Source: Gilliamella sp. App4-10 | GTDB lineage: Bacteria > Pseudomonadota > Gammaproteobacteria > Enterobacterales > Orbaceae | Length of the DNA: 64,000 nucleotides | NCBI RefSeq assembly: GCF_001690495.1 | Contig: NZ_LZGS01000044.1 | Span: forward strand, 1-64,000 | Direction of reading: 5' to 3' | Shown here: piece by piece, positions 1 to 8,636 of the stretch | Layout: every line of letters starts with the position of its first letter | Position numbering within the stretch: position 1 is the stretch's first letter | Program-made: the position numbers and the translations under genes | Notes under the pieces: generated by a model | The model's input: only the letters and a program-made list of their open reading frames with translations | What the model was told of the DNA's origin: nothing | Databases searched by the model: none

Positions 1-49
1 CCAAAAACCAAAAACCAAAAACCAAAAACCAAAAACCAAAAACCAAAAA
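1..49. repeat. CCAAAAA heptanucleotide tandem repeat, seven perfect copies
   Basis: Seven exact tandem copies of the 7-mer CCAAAAA begin at the window edge, so the array may continue to the left. It ends at base 49, and the first ARG box of the argC operator starts inside its last copy. Heptamer tracts of this kind can change copy number by slipped-strand mispairing. Whether this alters argC expression is inference only. Confidence 0.95.
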
Positions 50-86
50 TGAAATTAAATTCATAAAAAATGAATAAAAATTCATT
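48..86. promoter_or_regulatory. Double ARG box (ArgR operator) upstream of argC
   Basis: Two 18-bp ARG boxes lie at 48-65 and 69-86, separated by 3 bp. The right box carries the perfect core TGAAT-AAAA-ATTCA and the left has one mismatch (TGAAA-TTAA-ATTCA). A pair with a 2-3 bp gap is the architecture used by hexameric ArgR with L-arginine as corepressor. The site is 74 bp upstream of the argC start, so arginine repression of the argC operon is the natural reading. Confidence 0.9.
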
Positions 87-159
87 TTTGCGCTTGTAAT
101 AGCCTTATAAATAACCTACTATATACAAATAATTGTATAAAAAATAGATAAGGATAGGC

Positions 160-1170
160 ATGTTAAAGGCAATTATTGTTGGAGCGAGTGGTTATGCTGG
201 CGCAAAATTAGTGTATTATTTACATAAGCATCCACATATAGAACTTATTGCTTTAACAGTATCAGAAAACAGCCAAGATGATGGCAAACTGATCTCTGAT
301 TACGATTTATACCCTCAGTTAAAAGGCGTTGTTGATTTACCGCTTATAGCTACTGCGGATTATTCCGCTTATATTAATGATGTCGATATCGTTTTTTTAG
401 CTACTGAACATGCTGTTAGTCATAATATAGCCCCTTATTTCTTAGAACATGGCTGTACCGTTTTTGATTTATCCGGTGCGTTTAGAGTCAATTCCGCCAC
501 TTTTTATTCTGATTATTATGGCTTCAACCATCAATACCCAAAATGGTTAGATAAAGCAGTTTATGGTTTAGCCGAGTGGAATAGTGAACAAATCAAACAG
601 GCTCAACTTATTGCTGTACCAGGATGTTACCCTACAGCTTCACAATTACCACTAAAACCATTGATCGAGGAGGGTCTATTAGATAATTCACAATGGCCTG
701 TTATTAATGCTGTGAGTGGGGTGAGTGGGGCAGGGCGAAAACCTTCGCATAATAATATATTTTGCGAAGTGAGCTTACATGCCTATGGACTTTTTACTCA
801 TCGCCATCAACCCGAAATTGCGACACATTTAGGTCAAGAAGTGATCTTTACACCTCATTTAGGTAGTTTTAAACAAGGTATTCATGCCACTATAACTTGC
901 CGAGTAAAAGAAGGCGTAACATCACAAGATATTCTTACGGCTTTAAATAAATATTATCAAAATAAACCTTTAATCAGAGTCTATCAAAAAGATTGGCCGG
1001 CATTAAAATCTGTCATTGGTTTGCCTTATTGTGATATTGGTTTTGTATTAAAAGATCGCCATTTAATATTAATTTCTGTTGAAGACAACTTATTAAAAGG
1101 TGCAGCAGCACAAGCAGTGCAGTGTATGAATATTCGATATGGTTTTGATGAAACTACATCATTATTATAA
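160..1170 (+). CDS. argC: N-acetyl-gamma-glutamyl-phosphate reductase
   Basis: Catalyses the NADPH-dependent reduction of N-acetylglutamyl phosphate to the semialdehyde, third step of arginine synthesis, in the cytosol. The 336 residues match the usual family length. The N-terminal Rossmann motif [10 protein letters not shown] (8-17) and the catalytic-cysteine motif VPGCYPTA (Cys156) are present. The ATG follows an AAGGATAGG-type ribosome site. It is the first gene of argC-argB-argG-argH behind the double ARG box at 48-86, so arginine/ArgR repression is expected. No truncation or odd residue was seen. Confidence 0.97.
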   Translation: MLKAIIVGASGYAGAKLVYYLHKHPHIELIALTVSENSQDDGKLISDYDLYPQLKGVVDLPLIATADYSAYINDVDIVFLATEHAVSHNIAPYFLEHGCTVFDLSGAFRVNSATFYSDYYGFNHQYPKWLDKAVYGLAEWNSEQIKQAQLIAVPGCYPTASQLPLKPLIEEGLLDNSQWPVINAVSGVSGAGRKPSHNNIFCEVSLHAYGLFTHRHQPEIATHLGQEVIFTPHLGSFKQGIHATITCRVKEGVTSQDILTALNKYYQNKPLIRVYQKDWPALKSVIGLPYCDIGFVLKDRHLILISVEDNLLKGAAAQAVQCMNIRYGFDETTSLL

Positions 1171-1246
1171 AAATGGATGAAATATTTAAATTCTGTAAAA
1201 AATTATTGAATAAATTAGCAGTAAGTTAAATTAATAGGAAACTAAA

Positions 1247-2026
1247 ATGAAACCATTAATTATAAAGCTTGGTGGTGTATTACTTGATAACAAAGATGCC
1301 TTAAATAAATTATTTGTTGTTATTAGTGAATATAAAAAGAATTTTCAACGGCCATTAATTATTGTGCATGGTGGTGGTACAGTGGTCGATTCACTAATGG
1401 ATAGACTCTCTTTACCCGTGGTACGTCGAAATGGACTACGAGTTACCCCTGCTGACCAAATTGACGTTATTGTCGGTAGTCTTGCTGGCAGTGCCAATAC
1501 CACCTTATTGTCAGAAGCTAAAAAACAGAAAATAGCCAGTGTGGGGCTCTGCTTAGCTGATGGTAATAGTGTAGAAGTCAAGCAAATTTCGGAAGATCTT
1601 GGTTATGTTGGTGAAGCCAAAACCGGCGATCCTACGTTAATAAATCTACTTATTAATACTGGTTACTTACCCATTATCAGCTCGATTGGTATTACTGACG
1701 CAGGGCAAATGATGAATGTCAATGCTGATCATGCTGCGGTGGCGCTAGCCAAAACGTTAAATGCTAACTTAATATTATTGTCTGATGTGATTGGTGTACT
1801 TGACGAAAATAAACAACGCATTGAATCACTAACGCAATCGCAAGCCGATCAACTGATTGCCAAAGGTATTATTACAGAAGGCATGATCGTAAAAGTCAGT
1901 TCCGCTTTTGAAGCTGCCAAAGCTTTAGGACGACCGATTGTAATTGCTAGTTGGAAAGAGTCTGACCAACTGATTGAATTATTTAACGGACAATCAGGTA
2001 CTACAGGTACAAGAATAATAGCTTAA
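1247..2026 (+). CDS. argB: Acetylglutamate kinase
   Basis: Phosphorylates N-acetylglutamate with ATP, the step before ArgC. The 259 residues correspond to the short enterobacterial form of the amino-acid-kinase family. KLGG (7-10) and HGGG (41-44), which hold the phosphates, are visible, as is the C-terminal glycine-rich end. It lies 76 bp after argC on the same strand with a TAGGAAAC ribosome site, and no terminator is seen between them, so cotranscription with argC is likely. argA/argE/argD functions are not encoded in this window. Confidence 0.97.
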   Translation: MKPLIIKLGGVLLDNKDALNKLFVVISEYKKNFQRPLIIVHGGGTVVDSLMDRLSLPVVRRNGLRVTPADQIDVIVGSLAGSANTTLLSEAKKQKIASVGLCLADGNSVEVKQISEDLGYVGEAKTGDPTLINLLINTGYLPIISSIGITDAGQMMNVNADHAAVALAKTLNANLILLSDVIGVLDENKQRIESLTQSQADQLIAKGIITEGMIVKVSSAFEAAKALGRPIVIASWKESDQLIELFNGQSGTTGTRIIA

Positions 2027-2130
2027 ATATTAAGCTGCTAGTATATTAAGCTAGTTAGCTATATTTAACGATTAAAAGTAGAGGTCTTTAACTCATTTTT
2101 TATCATAAGTTAATTTAGAAAGGGTGTAGT

Positions 2131-3381
2131 ATGAAAAAAAGTGGAACAAAAAAAGTGGTATTGGCTTATTCGGGTGGTTTGGATACATCGGCGATTATTC
2201 CTTGGCTAAAAGAAAACTATGGAGGGTGTGAAGTTTATGCATTCGTTGCTAATGTAGGTCAAGATCCCAAAGAATTAAAAGATATAGAAAAAAAAGCTAA
2301 AGCGTCGGGTGCAGTTGCTTGTAAAGTTGTTGATTTACGAGAAGAATTTGTTAAAGACTATGTGTACCCTGTCTTAAAAACAGGGGCCTTATACGAAGGT
2401 ACTTATTATCTTGGTACCTCGATGGCTCGTCCAATTATTGCCAAAGCACAAGTTGAATATGCGCTAGCGGTTGGCGCTGATACATTATGTCATGGCGCGA
2501 CGGGTAAAGGTAATGACCAAGTACGTTTTGAAACCACTTATACCGCACTCGCGCCACAACTTAAAGTGATTGCACCTTGGCGTGAATGGAATCTACGTTC
2601 GCGTGAAGCATTAATTGATTATTTAAAAGTACGTAAAATTCCAACTACCGCAACTGTTGAAAAAATTTACAGCCGTGACGAAAACGCATGGCATATCTCA
2701 ACCGAAGGCGGCGTGTTAGAAAGCACATGGAACCAAGCTAACGCTGATTGCTGGGCTTGGACTGTTTCGCCAGAAGAAGCGCCAGACAAACCAGAATTGG
2801 TGACCATTGGCATCGAAAAAGGTGAAGTGGTTTCAGTCAATGGTAAAAAATTATCGCCTTACAACTGTGTTGCAACATTAAATAAAATTGGTGCAAAACA
2901 TGGTGTTGGACGAGTTGATATTATTGAAAACCGCCTAGTTGGCATTAAATCACGTGGTTGTTATGAAACGCCAGGTGGCACAATCATGATGACAGCATTA
3001 TGCGGTTTAGAACAATTAATCTTAGATCGTGACAGCTTTAAATGGCGCGAACAACTTGGTTTAGAAATGGCTTACGTTGTTTACGATGGACGCTGGTTTG
3101 CTCCATATCGTCGATCAATTCAAGCTGCAGCCGAAGTTTTAGCGCAAGATATGACAGGTGAAGTAGTGGTTAAACTTTATAAAGGTAATGCGACTGCGGT
3201 ACAAAAGCAATCACCCAATAGCTTATACAGCGAAGAGTTTGCCACATTTGGTGAAGATGAAGTTTATGATCATAGCCATGCTGGTGGGTTTATTCGTCTA
3301 TTCTCGTTATCATCACGTATACGTGCATTAAATGAAGAAAAGCAAAAACAACCTGCAAAAAAGCGAGAAAGTAAAAGCTAA
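2131..3381 (+). CDS. argG: Argininosuccinate synthase
   Basis: Joins citrulline and aspartate at the expense of ATP to form argininosuccinate. The N-type ATP-pyrophosphatase P-loop YSGGLDTS is at residues 13-20, followed by family blocks such as [13 protein letters not shown]. At 416 residues it is of the roughly 400-residue class rather than the 447-residue E. coli type. The C-terminus ends in a lysine-rich tail ([13 protein letters not shown]). A strong AAAGGG ribosome site precedes the ATG. No clear ARG box lies in the 104 bp before it, so control probably comes from the argC operator. Confidence 0.97.
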   Translation: MKKSGTKKVVLAYSGGLDTSAIIPWLKENYGGCEVYAFVANVGQDPKELKDIEKKAKASGAVACKVVDLREEFVKDYVYPVLKTGALYEGTYYLGTSMARPIIAKAQVEYALAVGADTLCHGATGKGNDQVRFETTYTALAPQLKVIAPWREWNLRSREALIDYLKVRKIPTTATVEKIYSRDENAWHISTEGGVLESTWNQANADCWAWTVSPEEAPDKPELVTIGIEKGEVVSVNGKKLSPYNCVATLNKIGAKHGVGRVDIIENRLVGIKSRGCYETPGGTIMMTALCGLEQLILDRDSFKWREQLGLEMAYVVYDGRWFAPYRRSIQAAAEVLAQDMTGEVVVKLYKGNATAVQKQSPNSLYSEEFATFGEDEVYDHSHAGGFIRLFSLSSRIRALNEEKQKQPAKKRESKS

Positions 3382-3408
3382 TGTGCAAATAAAATAGTGA
3401 TAATTATA

Positions 3409-3445
3409 AATATATACAGGTTAAATCCTGTATATATTATTTTTA
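3409..3445 (+). terminator. Hairpin between argG and argH, possible attenuating terminator
   Basis: A 12-bp perfect stem (3409-3420 with 3427-3438) with a 6-base TTAAAT loop is followed by ATTTTTATT. It is AT-rich apart from the inner CAGG/CCTG, so it may be a partial terminator or an mRNA-processing structure inside the arg operon. Confidence 0.6.
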
Positions 3446-3501
3446 TTCTTGATAAAATTTAAATTATTTAAGCAATTATTGAAGATAATATTGAGGTAAT
3501 T

Positions 3502-4875
3502 ATGGCATTATGGGGTGGACGTTTTAGTCAAGCGGCAGATCAACGATTTAAGCATTTTAATGATTCATTGCGCTTTGACTATCGTCTTGCAGAGCAAGAT
3601 ATCATGGCTTCAATTGCCTGGTCAAAAGCATTGGTGACGGTTAACGTTATATCTTATGATGAACAAAAAAAATTAGAAAAAGCCTTAAATGAATTACTAA
3701 TTTCGGTTAAACAAGATCCCAAACAGATTTTACAAAGTGATACCGAAGATATACACAGTTGGGTCGAACAAAAACTGATCGAAAAAATTGGCGACTTAGG
3801 TAAAAAATTACATACAGGGCGAAGCCGTAACGACCAATCAACGACCGATTTAAAACTATGGTGTAAAGATCAAATCCCTTACTTAATTAGTGCGATTAAT
3901 CACTTGCAACAATCTCTGGTTATAGCTGCCGAACAGCATCAACATGCCATTATGCCCGGTTACACCCACTTGCAACGTGCTCAACCAATCACCTTTGCAC
4001 ACTGGTGCTTAGCCTATTTTGAAATGCTAAGTCGTGATGTCAATCGCTTACAAGATACACTAAAACGCTTAGACGTTAGCCCATTAGGCTCAGGTGCATT
4101 AGCTGGAACCGCCTATCCAATGGATCGTGAGCAATTGGCGCATTGGTTAGGGTTTACTCAAGCAACGAATAATAGTTTAGATTCGGTGTCTGATCGTGAT
4201 CATATTGTTGAATTATTAAATAACGCCTCAATAGGCATGATACACCTATCGCGTTTTGCTGAAGATCTTATTATTTTCAACAGTGGCGAAGCCAATTTTG
4301 TTGAACTATCAGATCGTGTGACTTCAGGATCTTCACTCATGCCACAAAAAAAGAATCCTGATGCATTAGAACTGATTCGTGGCAAAGTAGGGCGGGTTAC
4401 GGGGGCTCTAATGGGAACACTCATGACTATCAAAGGTTTACCGCTTGCTTATAATAAAGATCTACAAGAAGACAAAGAACACCTATTTGATGCGCTCGAC
4501 ACTTGGCAAGAATGTTTAGATATGGCCGCACTAGTGTTAGAAGATATCAAAATTAACTATACAAACTGCCAAGAAGCCGCTAAACAAGGTTATTCAAATG
4601 CAACCGAACTTGCTGATTATTTAGTTGCCAAAGGCATACCATTTCGCGAAGCTCACCACATTGTTGGCGAAGCCGTTGTTGATGCGATAGCAAAGCAAAA
4701 AGCACTCGAAGAACTCTCGCTTACCGAACTACAAAAGTTCAGTCCCGTTATCGATAGTGATGTCTATCCAATATTATCGTTAGAATCATGCTTAGCTAAA
4801 CGCTGTGCTAAAGGCGGCGTTGCACAACAGCAGGTAAAATCGGCGATTGAAGTTGCTAAGCAACAACTTTCATAA
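3502..4875 (+). CDS. argH: Argininosuccinate lyase
   Basis: Splits argininosuccinate into arginine and fumarate, the last step of the pathway. The 457 residues are full length for the family. The fumarase/lyase signature [12 protein letters not shown] is at residues 276-287, the N-terminal MALWGGRF start is typical, and the TGRSRNDQ block is present. A TTGAGGTAAT ribosome site precedes the ATG. It is separated from argG by 120 bp containing a hairpin and is followed by a GC-rich terminator at 4902-4925, which closes the arg cluster. Confidence 0.97.
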   Translation: MALWGGRFSQAADQRFKHFNDSLRFDYRLAEQDIMASIAWSKALVTVNVISYDEQKKLEKALNELLISVKQDPKQILQSDTEDIHSWVEQKLIEKIGDLGKKLHTGRSRNDQSTTDLKLWCKDQIPYLISAINHLQQSLVIAAEQHQHAIMPGYTHLQRAQPITFAHWCLAYFEMLSRDVNRLQDTLKRLDVSPLGSGALAGTAYPMDREQLAHWLGFTQATNNSLDSVSDRDHIVELLNNASIGMIHLSRFAEDLIIFNSGEANFVELSDRVTSGSSLMPQKKNPDALELIRGKVGRVTGALMGTLMTIKGLPLAYNKDLQEDKEHLFDALDTWQECLDMAALVLEDIKINYTNCQEAAKQGYSNATELADYLVAKGIPFREAHHIVGEAVVDAIAKQKALEELSLTELQKFSPVIDSDVYPILSLESCLAKRCAKGGVAQQQVKSAIEVAKQQLS

Positions 4876-4901
4876 TCACCTATATCAATCTAATTACAAC
4901 C

Positions 4902-4925
4902 ATGCCGGCATTCGCCGGTGTTTTT
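4902..4925 (+). terminator. Rho-independent terminator after argH
   Basis: An 8-bp stem with two wobble pairs (4902-4909 with 4914-4921, core CCGGC/GCCGG) and a 4-base loop is followed by a T run. Confidence 0.85.
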
Positions 4926-4971
4926 ATACTAAAACACATGGTTTTCTGAAACTTTTTTACAAAAAATCTGA
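4924..4971. repeat. Dispersed ~48-bp intergenic motif, copy 1 (argH-serC)
   Basis: First of three related sequences (others at 20186-20233 and 46773-46820). Each has TTATRC at its left end, then CTGAAA exactly 22 bp later, then a T run, ACAA and A/T. It lies just after the argH terminator and 65 bp before serC. Function unknown. Confidence 0.6.
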
Positions 4972-5035
4972 TTGTATATCTGTCCATACAGTGTAAAAAT
5001 AGAATACTTTTTTGAATGGATTAAAGTGAATCGCA

Positions 5036-6121
5036 ATGAATAAAAGTTATAACTTTAGTGCAGGTCCTGCAAAATTGCCTGCTGATGTATTAAAGCAAGT
5101 GCAAACTGAATTATTAAATTGGCGTAATACAGGTGCATCGGTTATGGAATTAAGCCATAGAGGTAAAGATTTTGATGCATGTGCTATTGAAGCCTCTAAC
5201 GACCTGCGTGAAATTTTAAACATCCCTAATAATTACAAAATCCTTTATTGCCAAGGTGGTGCCAGAGCACAATTTGCCGCAGTTCCATTAAACATCTTAG
5301 GTAACAAAACCAGTGCAGACTATATTAACAGCGGTTATTGGAGCCAATGCGCAGCTAAAGAAGCTAGCAAATATTGCCAAATTAATGAACAAAATGTTGT
5401 TATCAAAGAATATGGAATAACAGCTATCAAACCTATGTCAGAATGGCAATTAAATGATAATGCCGCCTATGTACACTATTGCCCAAACGAAACAATCGAT
5501 GGAGTTCAAATCTTTGAAGAGCCCAACTTTGGCAATAAAACCGTGGTTGCTGACTTATCATCATGCATATTATCGCAACCTATTGATGTAAGCCGATATG
5601 GCATTATTTATGCCGGTGCACAAAAAAATATTGGTCCATCAGGCATTACCATTGTTATTGTGCGTGAAGATCTTATTGGTTATGCGCAAAAAATACTACC
5701 ATCAGTATTAGATTACAAAATTTTATTAGACAACGATTCCATGTTTAACACGCCTCCTACATTTGCATGGTATATGTCGGGCTTAGTGTTTAAATGGATA
5801 AAAAGCCTTGGCGGACTAAAAGCAATGCAGCAACGAAACCAAGCCAAAGCGCAATTACTATACCAATTTATCGATCAATCCGATTTTTATCGAAATGCTG
5901 TCGCAACAGCGAATCGATCAATTATGAATGTCACTTTCTTGTCGCCAAATGAAGAACTAGATAAAAAATTTGTAAGCGAAGCAACTCAAGCTAACATTAT
6001 TGGCATCAAAGGTCACCGTATTGCAGGTGGAATGCGTGCATCCATTTATAATGCGATGGATCAAGAAGGAGTGAATTATTTAATTGACTTTATGCAGCAA
6101 TTTGAAAAACAAAATGGTTAA
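5036..6121 (+). CDS. serC: Phosphoserine aminotransferase
   Basis: PLP-dependent transamination of 3-phosphohydroxypyruvate in serine synthesis, and of the analogous intermediate in pyridoxal phosphate synthesis. The 361 residues match the family. It opens with the typical [10 protein letters not shown] block. [10 protein letters not shown] holds the Schiff-base lysine (Lys197). It stands alone between the argH terminator and a perfect bidirectional terminator at 6154-6187. The usual partner aroA is not next to it here. The promoter region contains a copy of the dispersed 48-bp motif. Confidence 0.97.
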   Translation: MNKSYNFSAGPAKLPADVLKQVQTELLNWRNTGASVMELSHRGKDFDACAIEASNDLREILNIPNNYKILYCQGGARAQFAAVPLNILGNKTSADYINSGYWSQCAAKEASKYCQINEQNVVIKEYGITAIKPMSEWQLNDNAAYVHYCPNETIDGVQIFEEPNFGNKTVVADLSSCILSQPIDVSRYGIIYAGAQKNIGPSGITIVIVREDLIGYAQKILPSVLDYKILLDNDSMFNTPPTFAWYMSGLVFKWIKSLGGLKAMQQRNQAKAQLLYQFIDQSDFYRNAVATANRSIMNVTFLSPNEELDKKFVSEATQANIIGIKGHRIAGGMRASIYNAMDQEGVNYLIDFMQQFEKQNG

Positions 6122-6153
6122 ATTAATTCAAGATATTATAATTCATTAATACC

Positions 6154-6187
6154 AATAAGAAAGGGAGGCAAAGCTCCCTTTCTTATT
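6154..6187. terminator. Bidirectional terminator between serC and a convergent lipoprotein gene
   Basis: A perfect 14-bp stem (6154-6167 with 6174-6187) with loop GCAAAG. A-rich and T-rich flanks on both sides suit termination in both directions. Confidence 0.92.
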
Positions 6188-6196
6188 TAACTAGCT

Positions 6197-6556
6197 TTAT
6201 TTACAACTATAAACATCACCAACCATAACAGCATCTGTTGGCGCTATATCCGAAATATATTGCATAGAAGCATCTTGTGCGTTATAAATCACATTCCCCC
6301 CCATTGCAGCAGCCTTATTCATCAGCTCAGAAGCTGCATCGCGAATTAGCTCGCTATGAGTTTTAAGGCCAGAAAAGAAACTACTACGACGTCCTTCTGC
6401 TTTACCCAATAATTGACAAGAAGCCGCAGGCTTAGTATCCATAAACTGAACTTGACTACCAGCAGAAGTCGGTTGATATTTAGAGCCACTACAAGCACCT
6501 AAAAACAAGGTTGCAAACATCGTAACACCAATAAATAATAATTTTTTAATAGACAT
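6197..6556 (-). CDS. Putative lipoprotein, DUF4156-like
   Basis: 119 residues with a type II signal peptide: lysines at 4-5, a hydrophobic stretch to about 20, then lipobox LGAC with Cys22 as the lipidation site. The mature part resembles DUF4156 envelope lipoproteins (YjeI-like): a CQLLGKAEG-type strand, then an AAAMGGNVIYN block, then a terminal cysteine. The function of this family is not established. It is monocistronic, convergent with serC, and has its own upstream region of 216 bp before the tRNA gene. The family call is from recognition and is moderately sure. Confidence 0.75.
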   Translation of the reverse strand: MSIKKLLFIGVTMFATLFLGACSGSKYQPTSAGSQVQFMDTKPAASCQLLGKAEGRRSSFFSGLKTHSELIRDAASELMNKAAAMGGNVIYNAQDASMQYISDIAPTDAVMVGDVYSCK

Positions 6557-6772
6557 AACATTCCCTCAACCAATAAAATAACGAACAATAATAAACCAAA
6601 TTATTGTATCAGTTTAATTAAACAAAAAATATCAGTAATTCGATCTGAATAAAATCCAATAAATTGCAGTTTAATAAATAATCAAACCAACCTATTTTAT
6701 TAATTAACTATAGCAAATTTGATTCAACTCTATTATAATCATAATCCTACTAACTCAGTAGCACATACAAAA

Positions 6773-6849
6773 GGCCCCTTAGCTCAGTTGGTCAGAGCAG
6801 TCGACTCATAATCGATTGGTCACTGGTTCAAGTCCAGTAGGGGCCACCA
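6773..6849 (+). tRNA. ileX: tRNA-Ile(CAT), the lysidine-type minor isoleucine tRNA
   Basis: A 77-nt cloverleaf with encoded CCA: acceptor GGCCCCT pairs AGGGGCC, the anticodon loop holds CAT, and the T arm is GGTTCAAGTCC. The body matches the enterobacterial ileX pattern rather than initiator or elongator Met tRNA, so the CAT anticodon should be modified to lysidine and read AUA. Its 3' part is the attachment site of the island that follows: bases 6804-6840 are repeated exactly at 13461-13497. Confidence 0.92.
6804..6840 (+). repeat. attL: 37-bp duplicated segment inside tRNA-Ile(CAT)
   Basis: Identical over 37 bp to 13461-13497. It covers the anticodon arm to the T arm of the tRNA. The identity stops abruptly on both sides, as expected of a site-specific integration core. 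Confidence 0.95.
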
Positions 6850-6980
6850 TTCTAAATCAATATAATCAAAAAGTTATACTTAAAAAACACATTATAAAAA
6901 TCAGTCAATTTTATTAAGTAGCGGTAGTCAATCCAATAAGCTTTTATACTAGTGTAAGCATTTCTATCAGCAATGGCAAA

Positions 6981-7178
6981 TCAGTGCTGATCGCCAAGTT
7001 TACGGATGATTGTTGTTATAGGGATATCTTGACTATTTACCGTTTTTGCCAATCCTTTTTTGAAAATAATCAGCACGCCGTTTTTTAATGTTACAGCGGC
7101 ATTAAAATCATTGTATAAACGTGTTAAAAGTGAAGCATCAGATTCGTTGGTTTGGCCTATATGGGTGATGAAACTCAC
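6981..7178 (-). pseudogene. Remnant of phage late-control protein D (P2 gpD-like)
   Basis: The 65-residue reading frame (GTG start) contains a stretch typical of P2 gpD C-terminal regions: QTNESDASLLTRL, then an NDFNAAVTLKNG block, then IPITTI and GDQH. Full gpD proteins exceed 300 residues, so this is only a fragment, and nothing related is seen upstream of it. It reads toward attL, the orientation expected for the end of a P2-like prophage. Expression is not expected. The family call rests on motif recognition. Confidence 0.7.
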
Positions 7179-7328
7179 GCAAAAAACTGTGTTGATTTGT
7201 TGCTTGAGTATTTGGTGTTATGTTCATGTAATCCTCGAAGTGAATAAACCGGGGTTAAGTGTGCTTAGTCTTGCGCTTTTTTTCTAAGCAAAAAGTAGCC
7301 TGCTGTTCTGAATCTGATAAGCTTATCT

Positions 7329-7565
7329 ATGCGATATAAGAGGGATAGTTTTCCTTACGATCTTGTTATTAGATGTATGGATGAAACAGGGGCTACTTTA
7401 CAATGGTTAGCTAATGGTGAAGGTGAATTTTTATCAAATGAAAAACCAAAAGAAACCGTTCTAACAGATGAAACGCTAGAAAAGCTGGAACGACTGGCAA
7501 ACCTGAAAGAAAAGGGTGCAATAACCGATCAAGAGTTTAACGAATTAAAGGCTAAGTTGATTTAG
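7329..7565 (+). pseudogene. Truncated CI-type phage repressor joined to a SHOCT segment
   Basis: Of the 78 codons, the first part (RDSFPYDLVIRC, then ETGATLQWLANGEGE) looks like the end of a phage CI repressor DNA-binding domain. The last 27 residues (LERLANLKEKGAITDQEF...) are a SHOCT motif. The same frame upstream reads SKK-stop-PAVLNL, resembling the missing repressor helices interrupted by TAG, so this is probably the 3' part of a decayed gene rather than an independent one; no ribosome site precedes the ATG. It ends 10 bp before the next gene and could still be cotranscribed with it. Confidence 0.55.
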
Positions 7566-7575
7566 TAAAGGGTGA

Positions 7576-8610
7576 ATGATGGCAAAGTGCTTGAATTGTA
7601 ATAATGATATTCGAAAAGGCGCATTGAAAAATAATTGTCCGTACTGTAATTATCCTCAACCGACATGGAGTAATAAAAGTCTTATTATTACTTGGTGCTT
7701 TTTTGCTTTTACTTTTTTGTTATGTGGATTTCTATTGTCAAAGGTATTTTTAGTTATACTTACAATACAAGCATTTTTCTTCTTTTCTATGTTAAAAAAA
7801 AGAAAGTATTTTTCTTTTAACACGAAGCCAAAAGAACAAATTGAACAAGAAAATACAATAAGTTCAAATGAAATTGGCTTTGGTAAAACTAAATTATCTA
7901 AAAGCTCTCAAAAACGAATTTTAAAAGCTAAAGCAAAAAAAGCAATTAAAGCAGAAGCAAAAAAAGAAAAGAAACATAATCCAGTCAAAAGCATTTCTTA
8001 CACACCTCCAACAGCAGAAGAAGAAAAAGAGAAAAAAGCTAAAGAACGTGATCGATATTTAAAAGATAATTTTGAATCTAAACTAAAAACATTGTGGAAA
8101 GGTTCAAAAGATATTGAGTTTTCTTATTCTGATGCAAATGATGATATTAGCTATCGTCTTTTAAATTTAAATAAAGTATTGATTAACCAACATAGTGAAA
8201 TCTATTTTTCTGGTATTTGTGCCGTTCGTGATCAAATTCGAACATTTAAGGTGGATTGTATTATATCCACCATTGAGTACAATTATCATGATTATAGTAT
8301 TAAACAGTTTTTAACCCAAGTTTTACAAATTAGCAATAATGCTGGAAGCTCAAGAAAAAAAAGTAAAACTAAAAAAGAAACGTTTGATGTCCATTTTACA
8401 GGGTTTAAGCAATCTGATAAAAAACGATTAATCAAACTAGCAGAAGAAAAAGATCTAACAGTAAGAAAAAGTGTTACTCAAAACTTGCAAATATTGTGCA
8501 TAGGTTATAACGCTAGTAAAAATAAAATTGAACAAGCAAAAAATAACAATATACCAGTGATGAATCAAGAAGAGTTCTTACATTTTCTTGAGACTGGCGA
8601 AATTTCATAA
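7576..8610 (+). CDS. Zinc-ribbon / two-TM / WYL-like / BRCT protein, candidate defence component
   Basis: 344 residues with an unusual domain order. A zinc ribbon has CxxC pairs at 5-8 and 21-24. Two hydrophobic segments follow (about 35-53 and 55-72), then a charged Lys/Ala-rich coiled region (about 108-165). A WYL-like segment spans about 178-250 (IEFSYSD...ISYRLLNLNKV...CAVRDQIRTFKVD). A C-terminal BRCT domain starts near 270 (VHFTGFKQSDKKRLIKLAEE, then TVRKSVTQNL, then FLHFLETGE). WYL domains sense ligands or nucleic acid in many defence systems, and BRCT binds DNA ends or phosphopeptides. I do not know a named system with this architecture. An AAAGGGTGA ribosome site supports the start. 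The next gene, 26 bp downstream, is an OLD-like ATPase, and the two probably act together. Confidence 0.75.
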   Translation: MMAKCLNCNNDIRKGALKNNCPYCNYPQPTWSNKSLIITWCFFAFTFLLCGFLLSKVFLVILTIQAFFFFSMLKKRKYFSFNTKPKEQIEQENTISSNEIGFGKTKLSKSSQKRILKAKAKKAIKAEAKKEKKHNPVKSISYTPPTAEEEKEKKAKERDRYLKDNFESKLKTLWKGSKDIEFSYSDANDDISYRLLNLNKVLINQHSEIYFSGICAVRDQIRTFKVDCIISTIEYNYHDYSIKQFLTQVLQISNNAGSSRKKSKTKKETFDVHFTGFKQSDKKRLIKLAEEKDLTVRKSVTQNLQILCIGYNASKNKIEQAKNNNIPVMNQEEFLHFLETGEIS

Positions 8611-8636
8611 TTTTATATATAAGGATAGTTAATATA

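Noticed and set aside
1-49. CCAAAAA array as a CRISPR or iteron array
   Set aside because: Units are 7 bp with no spacers; it is a simple tandem repeat next to an operator.
1170-1246. ARG box between argC and argB
   Set aside because: A TGAAATATTTAAATTC word is present but its half-site spacing is off by one, and no partner box is found.
7060-7287. 75-codon plus-strand frame opposite the gpD remnant
   Set aside because: Antisense to a recognisable phage protein fragment and itself without family features.
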